64,000 nucleotides of DNA, taken from a candidate division TA06 bacterium SM23_40 (GTDB lineage: Bacteria; LJUI01; SM1-40). The notes under the pieces are model-generated. The model was not told where the DNA came from. It ran no database searches and saw only the letters and a list, made by a program, of their open reading frames with translations. Shown here one piece after another: positions 46,385 to 55,480 of this stretch. Made by a program: the position numbers and the translations under genes. The number at the start of each line of letters is the position of its first letter. The first letter of the stretch is position 1. The stretch lies in contig LJUI01000004.1 in NCBI GenBank assembly GCA_001303705.1, positions 15,300 through 79,299 of the forward strand, in the 5' to 3' direction.

Positions 46385-47869
46385 ATGAGATACCGTACAC
46401 AAATACTGCTGTGCCTTGCGGTCCTGACTCTGGCGTACATTGCGGGCACGGACCTTGCTGAAGGCACTCCCTATTGGTCGCTGGAAGACATGTCGAAGGC
46501 GGAGCTGCAAGGGGCGATCGACGGTGGGACCTCATACGCGGGCCCATTCTTACAGGACAGGTCTTCTCGGTTCCTATCGCCCGGTCTCGAGACGCCCGAT
46601 TACCTGGAGCACTATACACTCCTTGCCGGCTTTCTCCGCGGCCTTCAGGTCTGGAATCCAGGGGGACCGGATCATGGGGGAATGCGCGAGGGAGAGCATC
46701 TACCGGATATCATAGAGACGGACAACACGGCGGAGGCGATCTGGGTCTGGTCGCACTATTACGAACTGACAGGAGACGATTCGTACTACCCGAACGTCGA
46801 GGCGGCTTGGGAGTACTGTATGGCCCATCCGGCTTATAATGAGGAAGGGCCACCGCCGGGACCCCTTGCCTACTATAAGGTGTACAACTGTGCCTGGGCC
46901 CTGGCTGCGGAGGTCAAGTATCGGAATGTCTATGCAGACACCACCTACCTCTGGTACTCCGATACCTGCGCAACTTTCATCATCGCCTACCCTCTGGACG
47001 TCCACGCAGGTGCTCCATACTTCTCGCTCAACGCTCCGGTCCTGGGTTGGGCAGTGGGGAACCTGTATTCCTATGGAATGGACGTGGGGAGTACGGCATA
47101 CCAGGAAGGCGCCGTGGAGTTGGGTGATAGTGTCCGCACGTGGATCGAGGAGGCACCCGTGAGATTGGCGATCAAGTACTGGGCGATGTCCGGCGGGGCG
47201 CCATTCTGGGGCGTGCTGAATTCATGCTTCCGGATGTACCCCGATGGAGAGCGAGCCTGGGCCACTGAATATGGTCCCTATCTTGATACTGAGGTGTACA
47301 GCGGACAGTTCCAGAATGCATATCGCGGCTGGTATGCGCTGGGACACGATGCCTGCTGGGAGGCGACTGCAGACACGACCTACAAGCGGGCGCATGTCCA
47401 CCTCGCGGATACGCTCGTGCTCAACGATGGGGATGTCGACGGCGGCATTCCTGCATCTGACCCCGAACCCGACAATCAGGATCAGTCATGGGTATCGAAC
47501 TACCTCGGCTATATGGGCCTCGACATCCTGATTCCCGTGGTGGATGTGGCAATCGCGCCCGATACGACCGTCGTGCCGCGCGGAGGTACGCTCGGCTTCC
47601 TCGTCTCGCTGGCGAACAACACCGATGCGGCGCAGGCCTTCTACGGCCAGACAGAGGCCTACTTGCCGAACGGCCAGCCGTATGCCGGCAATCCTCTCAT
47701 CGGGCCGCTTCCCGTGGCCCTGCAGCCGCTTCAGGTGAGGACCGTCCACTTCTCTCATTCGATCCCATTGAACGCTCCGCTCGGCACGTACCACTACCGT
47801 GTGAAGATCGGGACGCCGCCGAACACGCTGATCGATGAAGAAGAGTTCGCCTTCACCGTAACCGAATGA
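46385..47869 (+). CDS. Secreted protein of unknown function with helical, aromatic-rich domain
   Basis: The ATG at 46385 has a strong AGGAGGAGG site; the frame is open from 46205 but the upstream part is the leader. The 494-residue product has a signal peptide (about 1-25). A domain rich in Trp and Tyr follows (about 30-390), with repeated helical patterns such as AIWVWSHYYELTGDDSYYP, reminiscent of alpha/alpha toroid folds of polysaccharide-acting enzymes. A C-terminal beta-sandwich-like region (about 395-494; TVVPRGGTLGFLVSLANNT) follows. I do not recognise a named family and see no defined catalytic motif. A terminator follows. Confidence 0.8.
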   Translation: MRYRTQILLCLAVLTLAYIAGTDLAEGTPYWSLEDMSKAELQGAIDGGTSYAGPFLQDRSSRFLSPGLETPDYLEHYTLLAGFLRGLQVWNPGGPDHGGMREGEHLPDIIETDNTAEAIWVWSHYYELTGDDSYYPNVEAAWEYCMAHPAYNEEGPPPGPLAYYKVYNCAWALAAEVKYRNVYADTTYLWYSDTCATFIIAYPLDVHAGAPYFSLNAPVLGWAVGNLYSYGMDVGSTAYQEGAVELGDSVRTWIEEAPVRLAIKYWAMSGGAPFWGVLNSCFRMYPDGERAWATEYGPYLDTEVYSGQFQNAYRGWYALGHDACWEATADTTYKRAHVHLADTLVLNDGDVDGGIPASDPEPDNQDQSWVSNYLGYMGLDILIPVVDVAIAPDTTVVPRGGTLGFLVSLANNTDAAQAFYGQTEAYLPNGQPYAGNPLIGPLPVALQPLQVRTVHFSHSIPLNAPLGTYHYRVKIGTPPNTLIDEEEFAFTVTE

Positions 47870-47896
47870 TGAACTGAGACGGTCACTCTACTGAGA

Positions 47897-47926
47897 GCCC
47901 GGGCCGCACGGTCCGGGCTTCTTTAT
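47897..47926 (+). terminator. Intrinsic terminator after the secreted-protein gene
   Basis: A 9-bp stem GCCCGGGCC (47897-47905) with GGTCCGGGC (47910-47918), loop GCAC, followed by TTCTTTAT. It separates the plus-strand block from the convergent minus-strand operon. Confidence 0.85.
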
Positions 47927-48024
47927 CGACTCGCATGGTATCGATGAAGACGTGGGTGAGAGGGCGCACGTCTCTCAGGGGTTGCCGAGTGTGGAAGGCG
48001 GGGAGATCCGCCGGCGCTGATGGT

Positions 48025-48525
48025 CTAGTAAAGCCTCGCACGCGCAAAGAAAGTCTGAGCAAGCAGACCGGCGATCGGAGGGAAGAAGAATGTGCACGCA
48101 GTTCGAATGAGCCAGAATCGCCAGCCCACGATTCCTATCTCCATCGGCAGCCGGTTCACTCCCCACACCGCCCAGCCCGTGAGAAAGGCGACCATGGTCC
48201 CCACGCCGGCCCCGGAACGCAGGAGCCCGGCAGCGATGGGAAAACTGAGATACGGCCCTCCCGGCGCCAGACCACCCGCAACTGCCCCGATGAAAATCCC
48301 CCGCAACCCCGACTCGGCCCCTACCCACCTCGACAAGAACTCGTGAGGAAGGAGGACTCTAACCATACCTGCCACGACGAAGGCGAGGATCAGCAGCGGG
48401 AGGATCTCGATCGTCATTCTAAGTCCCTGGCTTATGCCGGCGATGTGCTGTCCCTCACCACTGCGGTATCCCAGTATGATCAGGATGACTGCGAGCACTC
48501 CCATGATGAGCGTAGGGATCAACAT
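48025..48525 (-). CDS. Small YraQ/UPF0718-type permease
   Basis: This 166-residue membrane protein starts at the ATG at 48525, preceded on the minus strand by AGGAGGAGGTCG; the longer upstream frame is not conserved. It has about four to five hydrophobic segments and the motif GGLAPGGPYLSFPIAAGLL, characteristic of the predicted permease family that includes YraQ and ArsP. It is about half the usual length, so it may dimerise; the function is unknown. It is the last gene of the minus-strand group that begins near 49.9 kb. Confidence 0.8.
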   Translation of the reverse strand: MLIPTLIMGVLAVILIILGYRSGEGQHIAGISQGLRMTIEILPLLILAFVVAGMVRVLLPHEFLSRWVGAESGLRGIFIGAVAGGLAPGGPYLSFPIAAGLLRSGAGVGTMVAFLTGWAVWGVNRLPMEIGIVGWRFWLIRTACTFFFPPIAGLLAQTFFARARLY

Positions 48526-48620
48526 GGTCGACCTCCTCCTGCCTTGTGCCGTACTACTGCTCCGCTGTGCCATCGGTCCGGTTCTCGCGTCTTGAGGATG
48601 AAAAAGTCTGACGTGCCGCT

Positions 48621-49088
48621 CTAGAAGAGCTCGGATACCATTCTGCAGACCTCCTCGAGAAACCGAACGTCTTCCTCGGTGAACGGCGAGATGGTGTGTG
48701 AGTCGATGTCTAGCTCGCCCACGAACCGTTCGTGCTTGAGAATTGGGACCGCAATCTCGGACTGCACTCGCGGACTGCATGACAGGTAGTTATCTTCATC
48801 AGTTACGTCCTGAGCGACGACTGTCTTGCTTGCTGCCGCCGCCTGGCCGCATATCCCTCTCCCGAACGGTATGCGAACATGCTCAGTGGGTTCTCCTGCG
48901 AATGGTCCTAGAACGAGTTCCTCCTTATCCGCATCGGCCACGTAGAACCCCACCCAATCGTAATGCTCAACGCCGTCTCGCAGCATCGTGCAGATGATCT
49001 TGAGCTTCTCATCTCTGTCCAGGGAACCGTTGACAGTGTCTCTCACGCAGCCCTGTAGGCGATTGAAAAGATCCGCTCTGTCAGTCAT
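48621..49088 (-). CDS. GAF-domain protein, free methionine-(R)-sulfoxide reductase-like
   Basis: This 155-residue GAF protein closely follows the fRMsr (MsrC) pattern: DWVGFYVAD, LGPFAGEP, FGRGICGQAAA, NYLSCSPRVQSEI and GELDIDSHT. E. coli MsrC uses C84, C94 and C118. Here C80 and C104 have the same 24-residue spacing as C94 and C118, but the C84 position is H70. It may still reduce free methionine sulfoxide with a two-cysteine mechanism, which is inference. The ATG overlaps the stop of the upstream small ORF (ATGA) and has GGAGG upstream. Confidence 0.88.
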   Translation of the reverse strand: MTDRADLFNRLQGCVRDTVNGSLDRDEKLKIICTMLRDGVEHYDWVGFYVADADKEELVLGPFAGEPTEHVRIPFGRGICGQAAAASKTVVAQDVTDEDNYLSCSPRVQSEIAVPILKHERFVGELDIDSHTISPFTEEDVRFLEEVCRMVSELF

Positions 49089-49352
49089 CTACTTCCTCCG
49101 ACGTATCTCTGTAATCTACGGGGACCCGACTCCTTTGGCTGGTCCGACGCACGAAGAGCTCTCCTGAGATGCGGGATCATAATCGATCCCCCCACGATGA
49201 GGATAATGGCGAGCGTCTCGTCGACCTCTTCGTCGTTCATGCTCTGCGTGCGACAGTGGAATCGCTTGACGTCCCCGGCCACCGTATTTCATCACGATCT
49301 CACTGGGTTTCTCTCTCTCTTCCATGAATTTCAGGATCGGGGAATCGGACAT
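49085..49352 (-). pseudogene. Small membrane-associated protein gene with a one-base frameshift
   Basis: An ORF starts at 49352 with a GAGGAGA site right after the upstream gene and begins MSDSPILKFMEEREKPSEIV. Around 49270 it leaves frame. A second frame carries NDEEVDETLAIILIVGGSIM, one hydrophobic helix and a basic tail, ending at 49085 in an ATGA overlap with the fRMsr-like gene. Removing one G from the GGGG in CCGGGGACG joins both into one 88-residue protein (MKYGGRDVKRFH). Both ends have proper translation signals, so the intact gene is real and the break is a mutation or a sequence error. Function unknown. Confidence 0.55.
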
Positions 49353-49366
49353 ACTCAGAGTCTCCT

Positions 49367-49924
49367 CTAGAACCTATACCCACGCACCTCTTCAGGCGTG
49401 AGTTCCACACCGAGACCGAGTGCAACTCGGTTGACAAAACAGAAATAGCTGGTGATCAGATTAATGTTGAGAATGTCCTCATCTGAGAATCCGGAGCTAC
49501 GCAGGGCCTGGATGTCTGAGCTGTCGATCTTCTCAGGGCTGAGACTGAGTGTGAGGGCATAGTCGACCAGGAGGCGCGACCTGTCAGGAAGATTTACGGA
49601 TCGAGGGTCGTTGATGAGCTTCCGGAGCTTCTCGTCGTCATGCCAGTAGTGACGCAGCGCCTCAGCGTGATGGCGCACGCAGTACTCACAACGGTTTGCT
49701 GCCGATACGATTACGGCGATCAGTTCACGTTCCTCTCGGGACAGCCCGGAGGTTCCGAACATGAGCGTCAAATACAGATCAATATGTGCGTGAAGAGCGG
49801 AGGGGTTCAGACTGTGCACCCTCATGATGTTTGAGATCTTGCCCCGTTCTCGCTTCAGGCGTTCGTACAGCTCCTTGAGCTGTCCCGTCGCCTCTCTGTC
49901 ATCTATCGTAGAGATCCAGGGCAT
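49367..49924 (-). CDS. AhpD-like/carboxymuconolactone decarboxylase family protein
   Basis: This 185-residue all-helical protein is similar to uncharacterised peroxidase-related enzymes. The AhpD-type redox motif is C79-E-Y-C82 with H86 (ANRCEYCVRHHAEAL). The C-terminal half carries ALTLSLSPEKIDSSDIQAL and a second helix pair typical of this subgroup. ATG 49924 has GGAGG nine bases upstream; the longer frame to 50053 is not conserved. It heads a short minus-strand group with the broken small gene and the fRMsr-like gene, perhaps an oxidative-stress set. Confidence 0.9.
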   Translation of the reverse strand: MPWISTIDDREATGQLKELYERLKRERGKISNIMRVHSLNPSALHAHIDLYLTLMFGTSGLSREERELIAVIVSAANRCEYCVRHHAEALRHYWHDDEKLRKLINDPRSVNLPDRSRLLVDYALTLSLSPEKIDSSDIQALRSSGFSDEDILNINLITSYFCFVNRVALGLGVELTPEEVRGYRF

Positions 49925-50105
49925 AACCTGGTACCTCCGGCTATCGTGAGTTCTGAGTCCAGGTCGGCAGGGGTGGTGGAACTCCGGTCTGACTGCTCCG
50001 GCCCCGCGGAGGGGGGGGTGTGACAATGGTGTGAAGCATACCAGATGAGACATATGCGAAGTCCCAATCCCGGCACAACGGACTCATCAGTTGCCTGGCT
50101 GGTGT

Positions 50106-52310
50106 TCACTTGAGCAATTCGAGCATCGTGTCGATATCGGTAGTCGGGAGTCTGCAGGCGTGGTCGATGCAGACATAGGCGGTTGCTTTGCCGTCGATGC
50201 TCGTCTGATGACTCACGTACCCGGCGAGTTGGTCCATGTGAGATGACTCAGGCCCGAGCGGGCGAAGCAGTACCACCTTGTTCGGCATGAACTGCCCGTT
50301 GAGTGCGCTCAGCATCTCTTTTGTGTCGCTGGCGTGTGGATCTCCGACGATGACCACTTCGTATGTTGGCCCGACTGCGAAGTCGACGGCGACCATGAGC
50401 TGAGTGTGAGCAGTGACCGATCGGCTGACGATTCCGGAGAAGGCACTCCCGATCTGTGCCGCCCTCTCCTCGAAGTCAGGATTGGCGGTCAGGTGTGCGA
50501 GGCGGAGAAGGTTGAGCATCGATATTGAATTACCGGACGGTCGCGCACCGTCGTACGACTCCTTCCTGCGAACGAGCAGTGACTCGGCCTCGTCCGCCGT
50601 GAAGTAGAATCCGCCGTTGCTCTCGTCCCAGAAGTGCTCAATCGTGTAGGCGTTCAGGTCGAGCGCGGACCGGAGGTAGGAGACCTCGAACGTGGTTTCG
50701 TACAGCTCGAGCAGACCCCAAATGAGAAAGGCGTAGTCATCGAGGTGGCCAGCTATGGCGGCCTCGCCGTCTCGGTACCGGTGTCGGAGTCCACCATCCT
50801 TGGTAAGCATCTGTTCGAGGATGAAGTCGGCGGCACGACGCGCAGCCGCAGCATATGCAGGATCGCGGAGTACGCGGGATCCTCTCGCCAGCGCAGCGAT
50901 CATCAGACCATTCCAGTCGACGAGGATCTTGTCGTCTTTGCCCGGGCGGATGCGTTCCTCGCGGTGCGCCAGGAGCTTCTGCCGCACCGTCTCCAGGCGC
51001 TCCCGGAACTCCTCCTCGGAGGCTCCATATTGAGCGGAAAGTGCCCTGGTGGATTCTGTCAGGTGCAGGATGTTACTGTTCGTCCTCGTTCCAGTGGCCT
51101 CGTCAGAGAAGTTACCGCCCTCCTCTATGTTGAAGGTCGCCTCGACGAAGTCTGCCTCCTTCGGGGACAGTGATCCCCGTATCTCATCCAGGGTCCATAC
51201 ATAGAACTTTCCCTCCTCGCCCTCGCTGTCGGCATCCTCTGCGGAGTAGAATCCCCCCTCCGGAGATGTCATGTCGCGCAGCACATAGGCGAAGATCTCC
51301 CGCGCGGTCGTGGCATACTCCTCGGCCGCGCTTGCCTGATACGTTTCCAGATACGCCAATGCCAGGAGGGCCTGGTCATACAGCATCTTCTCGAAGTGGG
51401 GGACGAGCCACCGGGAATCGGTGGAGTAGCGGTGAAAGCCGAATCCGAGGTGGTCGTACATGCCCCCCCGGCGCATCGCCTGGAGAGTCTTCTCGACCAT
51501 CTCCAGGGCGTGTTCCTCGGCAGTTCGTTTCCAGTAGCGGAGCAGAAAGAGGAGGTTATGCGGTGTCGGGAACTTGGGAGCGCCGCCGAACCCGCCGTCG
51601 TGCTCGTCAAACCTGCCGGCGAGCTGTTCGTATGTGAGCTGCAACGTCGCTGCGTCGAGCGCTCGGCCCGGTACGGGACGGGCTGTCTCTCTAAGCGCCG
51701 CACTGATGCGATCTGACTGCGTTAGCAGCTCGTCGCGCCTTGTGGCCCACAGCTCCCGGACGCGCGGGATCAGTTCCAGCATTCCGATGCGTCCCAGTCG
51801 AGCTACCTTCGGGATGTACGTGGCCGCGATGAACGGTCGCTTATCAGGTGTCATGATGATGGTTAGTGGCCATCCTCCGCTCCCTGTCATTAGCTGACAG
51901 ACAGTCATGTACACCCCGTCTATGTCCGGCCGCTCTTCGCGATCGACCTTGATGCATACGAAGGCGTCGTTCATCAGTGCTGCCACGTCTGGATCTTCAA
52001 ACGACTCATGTTCCATCACGTGGCACCAGTGGCATGTCGAATACCCGATGGAGAGAAAGATCGGCCTATCTTCTTTTACAGCTCTCTCAAAGGCTTCCTC
52101 GCACCATGGATACCAGTCCACCGGGTTATCCGCGTGCTGCACGAGATAGGGACTTTTCTCCGACGCGAGTCTATTCTGTTTTGCCGGGCGCTCGCCAGCT
52201 CTGTGCCTTTCTGACATCGTTCGTTCCTTCAGTAGAATGGCTGTGACCGCCAGCACGATGGCGAGCGCGAGCAATGAGCCAGCAAACCAGATACTACGCC
52301 TGAGGGCCAA
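50106..52310 (-). CDS. YyaL/SSP411-type thioredoxin-domain protein with N-terminal membrane anchor
   Basis: This 734-residue protein (TTG start at 52310) has a transmembrane segment (about 8-27) not present in most homologues. The conserved N-terminal DUF255 thioredoxin-like domain has [20 protein letters not shown] and [14 protein letters not shown] (C93, C96). A long alpha/alpha-toroid domain resembling N-acylglucosamine 2-epimerase/cellobiose-epimerase folds follows (about 220-650), with [14 protein letters not shown] and [13 protein letters not shown]-type motifs. Biochemical role of the family is unsettled. The anchor suggests the domains face the periplasm; the weak start signal means a shorter form from the internal ATG (residue 32) is possible. 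Confidence 0.92.
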   Translation of the reverse strand: MALRRSIWFAGSLLALAIVLAVTAILLKERTMSERHRAGERPAKQNRLASEKSPYLVQHADNPVDWYPWCEEAFERAVKEDRPIFLSIGYSTCHWCHVMEHESFEDPDVAALMNDAFVCIKVDREERPDIDGVYMTVCQLMTGSGGWPLTIIMTPDKRPFIAATYIPKVARLGRIGMLELIPRVRELWATRRDELLTQSDRISAALRETARPVPGRALDAATLQLTYEQLAGRFDEHDGGFGGAPKFPTPHNLLFLLRYWKRTAEEHALEMVEKTLQAMRRGGMYDHLGFGFHRYSTDSRWLVPHFEKMLYDQALLALAYLETYQASAAEEYATTAREIFAYVLRDMTSPEGGFYSAEDADSEGEEGKFYVWTLDEIRGSLSPKEADFVEATFNIEEGGNFSDEATGTRTNSNILHLTESTRALSAQYGASEEEFRERLETVRQKLLAHREERIRPGKDDKILVDWNGLMIAALARGSRVLRDPAYAAAARRAADFILEQMLTKDGGLRHRYRDGEAAIAGHLDDYAFLIWGLLELYETTFEVSYLRSALDLNAYTIEHFWDESNGGFYFTADEAESLLVRRKESYDGARPSGNSISMLNLLRLAHLTANPDFEERAAQIGSAFSGIVSRSVTAHTQLMVAVDFAVGPTYEVVIVGDPHASDTKEMLSALNGQFMPNKVVLLRPLGPESSHMDQLAGYVSHQTSIDGKATAYVCIDHACRLPTTDIDTMLELLK

Positions 52311-52402
52311 ACCTTGTTCTCACTCTCCAGCCACACTCCCGTTCGCCATGATCGGGGGCCCCGGGAGCCTGGGACCTGCTGCCCGACGGAGCAGCTTGTC
52401 GG

Positions 52403-53149
52403 TCAATCCTTCCGCATCACGAAGATAAACTGATAGGCGAAGTGCATGGGGAGAAACGCCCACAGTATTCTTCTCAGGGCTTGCTTCGTGACCGCAGCCG
52501 GGTTCGGCGACACTAGCAGGGGGGTCTGCTCGGCAAACCACCTATCCTGGTACACTCCAGATATTCGGAGGCGCTCGTTTGTGAAGATCCTCCTCCACTC
52601 CTTCAGGGACAGCAGGCGTTCCAGGATATCCTGTTGGGGGGTGCCTTTCGTCCCGATCCAGAAGAAAAGGTGGTTGCTGTTGGGTACTACGATGCAGAAA
52701 CGGGCGCCACTCTTCGCGACCCGCACCATCTCTCTGATACCTTTCTCCATGTCGAGGAAGTGTTCGAGCGCCCCGATGCAGACGATGTAATCGAAGAAGC
52801 TGTCAGGGTATTCGAGATATTCTCCTCTTCCCACACGTATGTGGGAGTGAGGCGAGATCCTTTTCGCGATTACCACGCCCTCTTCTGAGATGTCCACTCC
52901 GTACGTGTCCAGGCCTCGTTCGTCTGCTATCTTCAGTAAGTGTCCAGTCCCGCAACCGATATCCAGCAGTTTCCTGCCAGGTACTACGCCCAGGTGATTC
53001 AGGAAGACAGCGTATGCGTACGGAGGGCGCCATGCCTTCTCGCCGAGTCGCCGGTGCCGTTGGTCGTACCAACTCTTGATCTCTTCTTCTAGCACCATGC
53101 GTGTTGCCCCGTCCGTCGGACAGTACGTATCTGAAGAGTTAATGCTCAA
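52403..53149 (-). CDS. Class I SAM-dependent methyltransferase
   Basis: This 248-residue protein has motif I LLDIGCGTGHLLKIAD, GVDISEEGV at strand 2, and IVCIGALEHFLDMEKGIREM, typical of Methyltransf_11/UbiE-like enzymes. The C-terminal region is hydrophobic (about 225-245). The TTG at 53149 gives the longest form, 3 bp after the SDR stop; ATG 53098 (residue 18) is an alternative with no better ribosome-binding site. Substrate unknown. Confidence 0.87.
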   Translation of the reverse strand: MSINSSDTYCPTDGATRMVLEEEIKSWYDQRHRRLGEKAWRPPYAYAVFLNHLGVVPGRKLLDIGCGTGHLLKIADERGLDTYGVDISEEGVVIAKRISPHSHIRVGRGEYLEYPDSFFDYIVCIGALEHFLDMEKGIREMVRVAKSGARFCIVVPNSNHLFFWIGTKGTPQQDILERLLSLKEWRRIFTNERLRISGVYQDRWFAEQTPLLVSPNPAAVTKQALRRILWAFLPMHFAYQFIFVMRKD

Positions 53150-53152
53150 GAG

Positions 53153-53893
53153 CTACCGTGTGAATAGATATGGCAGTTCACACCCGGTTATAAATCTACC
53201 GGCCTCGGAGCAGAGAAAGGCTATGCCCTCAGCGATGTCCTGAGGCGAGGCACTGCTGCGCTTCTGCCATGCAGGTCCATGGCCGCACTGCTCGATAGCC
53301 TCTTCCAGCGTCTCGATCGCCGGGACGGGTCCGGGTGCGATCACATTGACGGTAACGTCATGAGACCACGCCTGGTCTTGCGCCAGCAGCAGCGCTCGAG
53401 CTCGTGCCGCCTTGGCTGTATTGTAGGCATAGGCAGGGGGGAGGTTCGTGGGGTGCACGGCGATGCCGATGATCCTTCCGTGTCTTCGGTCGTACATGCC
53501 GGGGAGCAGGAGGCGCATCAGGTAATAGAGCGGCGCGATCTCCTGGTGCAGATCCTGGAGGGCGGCCTTCGTGTCGAGCGCATCGATCGGCTCCGGATGC
53601 CAGCCCGCACCGGGGCTCACGACACAGATATCGACCTGGCCGAACTGCTCGATCGCTGCATCGACGAGTTCCCTGCACCCTTCCTGGTCGAAGACATCGG
53701 CGCGGATGGCGACAGCGTTGCTGCCCCGGCGCTTGATGTGCGCCACGATCGCATCCGCACTCTCACCGCTTGTGCGGTAGTTGACCACCACCTTCGCACC
53801 CTCGCGAGCGAGCGTCAGCGCCGTGCTCCGTCCAATGCCCTTGCCCGTCGCTCCCGTGACGATCGCGACGTCGTCGCTACACGTCATGCCCAT
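53153..53893 (-). CDS. Short-chain dehydrogenase/reductase family protein lacking the usual catalytic serine
   Basis: This 246-residue classical SDR has a cofactor motif TGATGKGIG (about 13-21), a strand-5 PGPVPAIETL segment, and catalytic Y157/K161 in YNTAK. The serine normally about 13 residues before the tyrosine is absent (the stretch is IIGIAVHPTNLPPAY), and the NNAG motif is replaced by SPGAG. The fold is therefore clear but the chemistry may be altered. ATG 53893 has GGAGG upstream. A strong promoter and a tandem repeat lie at 54000-54064; the methyltransferase downstream is likely cotranscribed. Confidence 0.88.
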   Translation of the reverse strand: MGMTCSDDVAIVTGATGKGIGRSTALTLAREGAKVVVNYRTSGESADAIVAHIKRRGSNAVAIRADVFDQEGCRELVDAAIEQFGQVDICVVSPGAGWHPEPIDALDTKAALQDLHQEIAPLYYLMRLLLPGMYDRRHGRIIGIAVHPTNLPPAYAYNTAKAARARALLLAQDQAWSHDVTVNVIAPGPVPAIETLEEAIEQCGHGPAWQKRSSASPQDIAEGIAFLCSEAGRFITGCELPYLFTR

Positions 53894-53999
53894 CTGACCT
53901 CCGAAGCTATTCGGTGTTAGCGTGTCTATCTGATCTGAGGCCCCCGGGATCCGTTTTCAGCACGAGATGAAGCGCGGATCGGTACGAAGGGTCGATTTC

Positions 54000-54033
54000 T
54001 CTTCTGCATCACGCAGTCTTCTGCATCACGCAG
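54000..54033. repeat. Tandem 17-bp repeat at the predicted transcription start, possible operator
   Basis: The 17-bp unit TCTTCTGCATCACGCAG occurs twice in perfect tandem (54000-54016 and 54017-54033). Each unit holds a 13-bp interrupted palindrome CTGC-N5-GCAG. On the minus strand the copies begin at the predicted start site of the SDR promoter, a usual place for repressor binding. The rest of the 288-bp gap 53894-54181 has no gene. Confidence 0.5.
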
Positions 54034-54035
54034 GA

Positions 54036-54064
54036 AGAATACCGTCTGTCGTGTCCACTGTCAA
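54036..54064 (-). promoter_or_regulatory. Sigma-70 promoter for the SDR/methyltransferase unit
   Basis: Read on the minus strand: TTGACA (54064-54059), a 17-bp spacer and TATTCT (54041-54036), nearly consensus. The leader to the ATG at 53893 is about 135 bases and begins with the tandem repeat. Confidence 0.8.
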
Positions 54065-54108
54065 CACCGATTGCGATTGACCGGGTTCCGGGGGAAGGAA
54101 CGAAGATC

Positions 54109-54134
54109 GAGCCCGGACCTGATGGCCCGGGCTC
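54109..54134 (-). terminator. GC-rich hairpin after the kelch gene, possible terminator
   Basis: GAGCCCGG (54109-54116) and CCGGGCTC (54127-54134) form a perfect 8-bp stem 48 bp past the kelch gene. The flanking T-run is poor on both strands, so termination is uncertain. It resembles the terminator at 47897. Confidence 0.4.
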
Positions 54135-54181
54135 TTGTGCATCTATGCCCGCCTTGAGGCTGGAGTTCGTGTACAGAGTGG

Positions 54182-55246
54182 CTAGTCGAGCAACATGAAG
54201 CACTCGTTAGTGTGCCACTTGTACACCCCTGCATCCCACACATTGCCTCCGAACGTGAGTATACCTTTGATCCCGCACTTGGCAAAGAAGACCACACTCT
54301 GATTTCTCGCCGGCATCGGCAACTGACCGGCACCCGGAATCTGGGACCATGTCAATGTGGCGAGATCGAGCGCCCACACGTCTCTAAAGAACTGGAACCA
54401 AGGATAGTTCCAGCCTCCGTGCACCAGCATTCGATGGGCGACCCAGTCATAGGTCACATCGTGACCTCTTCTCACTGCGGGAGGCCCACCGCTTGGAGTG
54501 AGTTCGACCCAAGACATAGCGCTGCCAGGTCCCTCGAGGTTCAGGGCCCATGTATCGTTGAGGAATTGCTCCGGGTCATTGTACCCACCGAACACTATCA
54601 TACGGTGTCCTTCGGGGTCGTAGATCGCTGCAGCCTCGCGCCTGCCAGACGGAGGAGTTCCACTCGGGTAGACCTGTGTCCAGTCGGACGTCGCCAAGTC
54701 GAACGCCCATACGTCGTTGAAGAACGTCGCGTACTCGCTCACACCACCGAAAATCACCACTCTGTGGGTAATTGGATCATACACAGCGACTGGCCCGAGC
54801 CTCGGCTCAGGGGCCTGCCCGGGTGGCGATAGGTCGGTCCAAGTCTCGGACCCTGGTGTGAGAGTTAGCTTCCACACGTCATTCAGGAGGGTTCCGCCGG
54901 CGTTGCCTCCGAACATGATCAGAGCATGATCCCCCGTATCCAGCACAAGTGCGTACTGCATTCTCCCTGGCGGAGCTGGACCCGCGGGCATGATATGGCG
55001 CCAGTAGAGTCCTCTCTCGCAGTGGAGCCCCCAGACGTCATTCATATATCCCGATTCCCCCCAGCCTGCAGCAAGTACCATTTGCCCATTGACAGTGTCG
55101 ACAACAGCCTGATGCCCGCATCGCGCCTCGGGGGCGAAGCGCTTCCACTCGTACGCCGCACTTGCTTGTGCGAGTACGAGCACCAGGCTCAGGCAGACAA
55201 CACACAGACTTCCCCGGAGACGAAGGGGTGTCAGTGTCGCTCTCAC
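54182..55246 (-). CDS. Secreted kelch-repeat protein
   Basis: The frame is open from 55477, but the GTG at 55246 has GGGAG upstream and starts a clear signal peptide (CVVCLSLVLVLAQASA), giving 354 residues. Kelch-type repeats of about 55 residues, with patterns like HRVVIFGGVSEYATFFNDVW and HRMIVFGGYNDPEQFLNDTW, fill the rest and predict a beta-propeller. No catalytic domain is attached and the C-terminus has no sorting-like domain. The transcript probably starts near 55475, leaving a leader of about 230 bases. Confidence 0.87.
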   Translation of the reverse strand: MRATLTPLRLRGSLCVVCLSLVLVLAQASAAYEWKRFAPEARCGHQAVVDTVNGQMVLAAGWGESGYMNDVWGLHCERGLYWRHIMPAGPAPPGRMQYALVLDTGDHALIMFGGNAGGTLLNDVWKLTLTPGSETWTDLSPPGQAPEPRLGPVAVYDPITHRVVIFGGVSEYATFFNDVWAFDLATSDWTQVYPSGTPPSGRREAAAIYDPEGHRMIVFGGYNDPEQFLNDTWALNLEGPGSAMSWVELTPSGGPPAVRRGHDVTYDWVAHRMLVHGGWNYPWFQFFRDVWALDLATLTWSQIPGAGQLPMPARNQSVVFFAKCGIKGILTFGGNVWDAGVYKWHTNECFMLLD

Positions 55247-55480
55247 GAGACAACTCCCGTAGTGTGCGGTTCGTCCCTCGCGGCCGGCGCAGTTGTCCGG
55301 CCGATTGCCCTTCTCGGATACGCGGGGGATCTGTCGGGAAGTGCGATCGGACGCTTGGTGCCAGGGAACAGAGCGCCTACTGCGGAATAGGAATTCGGAG
55401 AATGCTCGGCCTGATCTAGACCAGACGAGGTGGCAAAGGCCAGCCCTTGCCCTTGTATCCCTGCGTTCTTCCACCAATAT

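Noticed and set aside
45427-46467. 346-codon minus-strand ORF across the cold shock gene and two tRNAs
   Set aside because: It reads through two certain tRNA genes and the cold shock gene in antisense.
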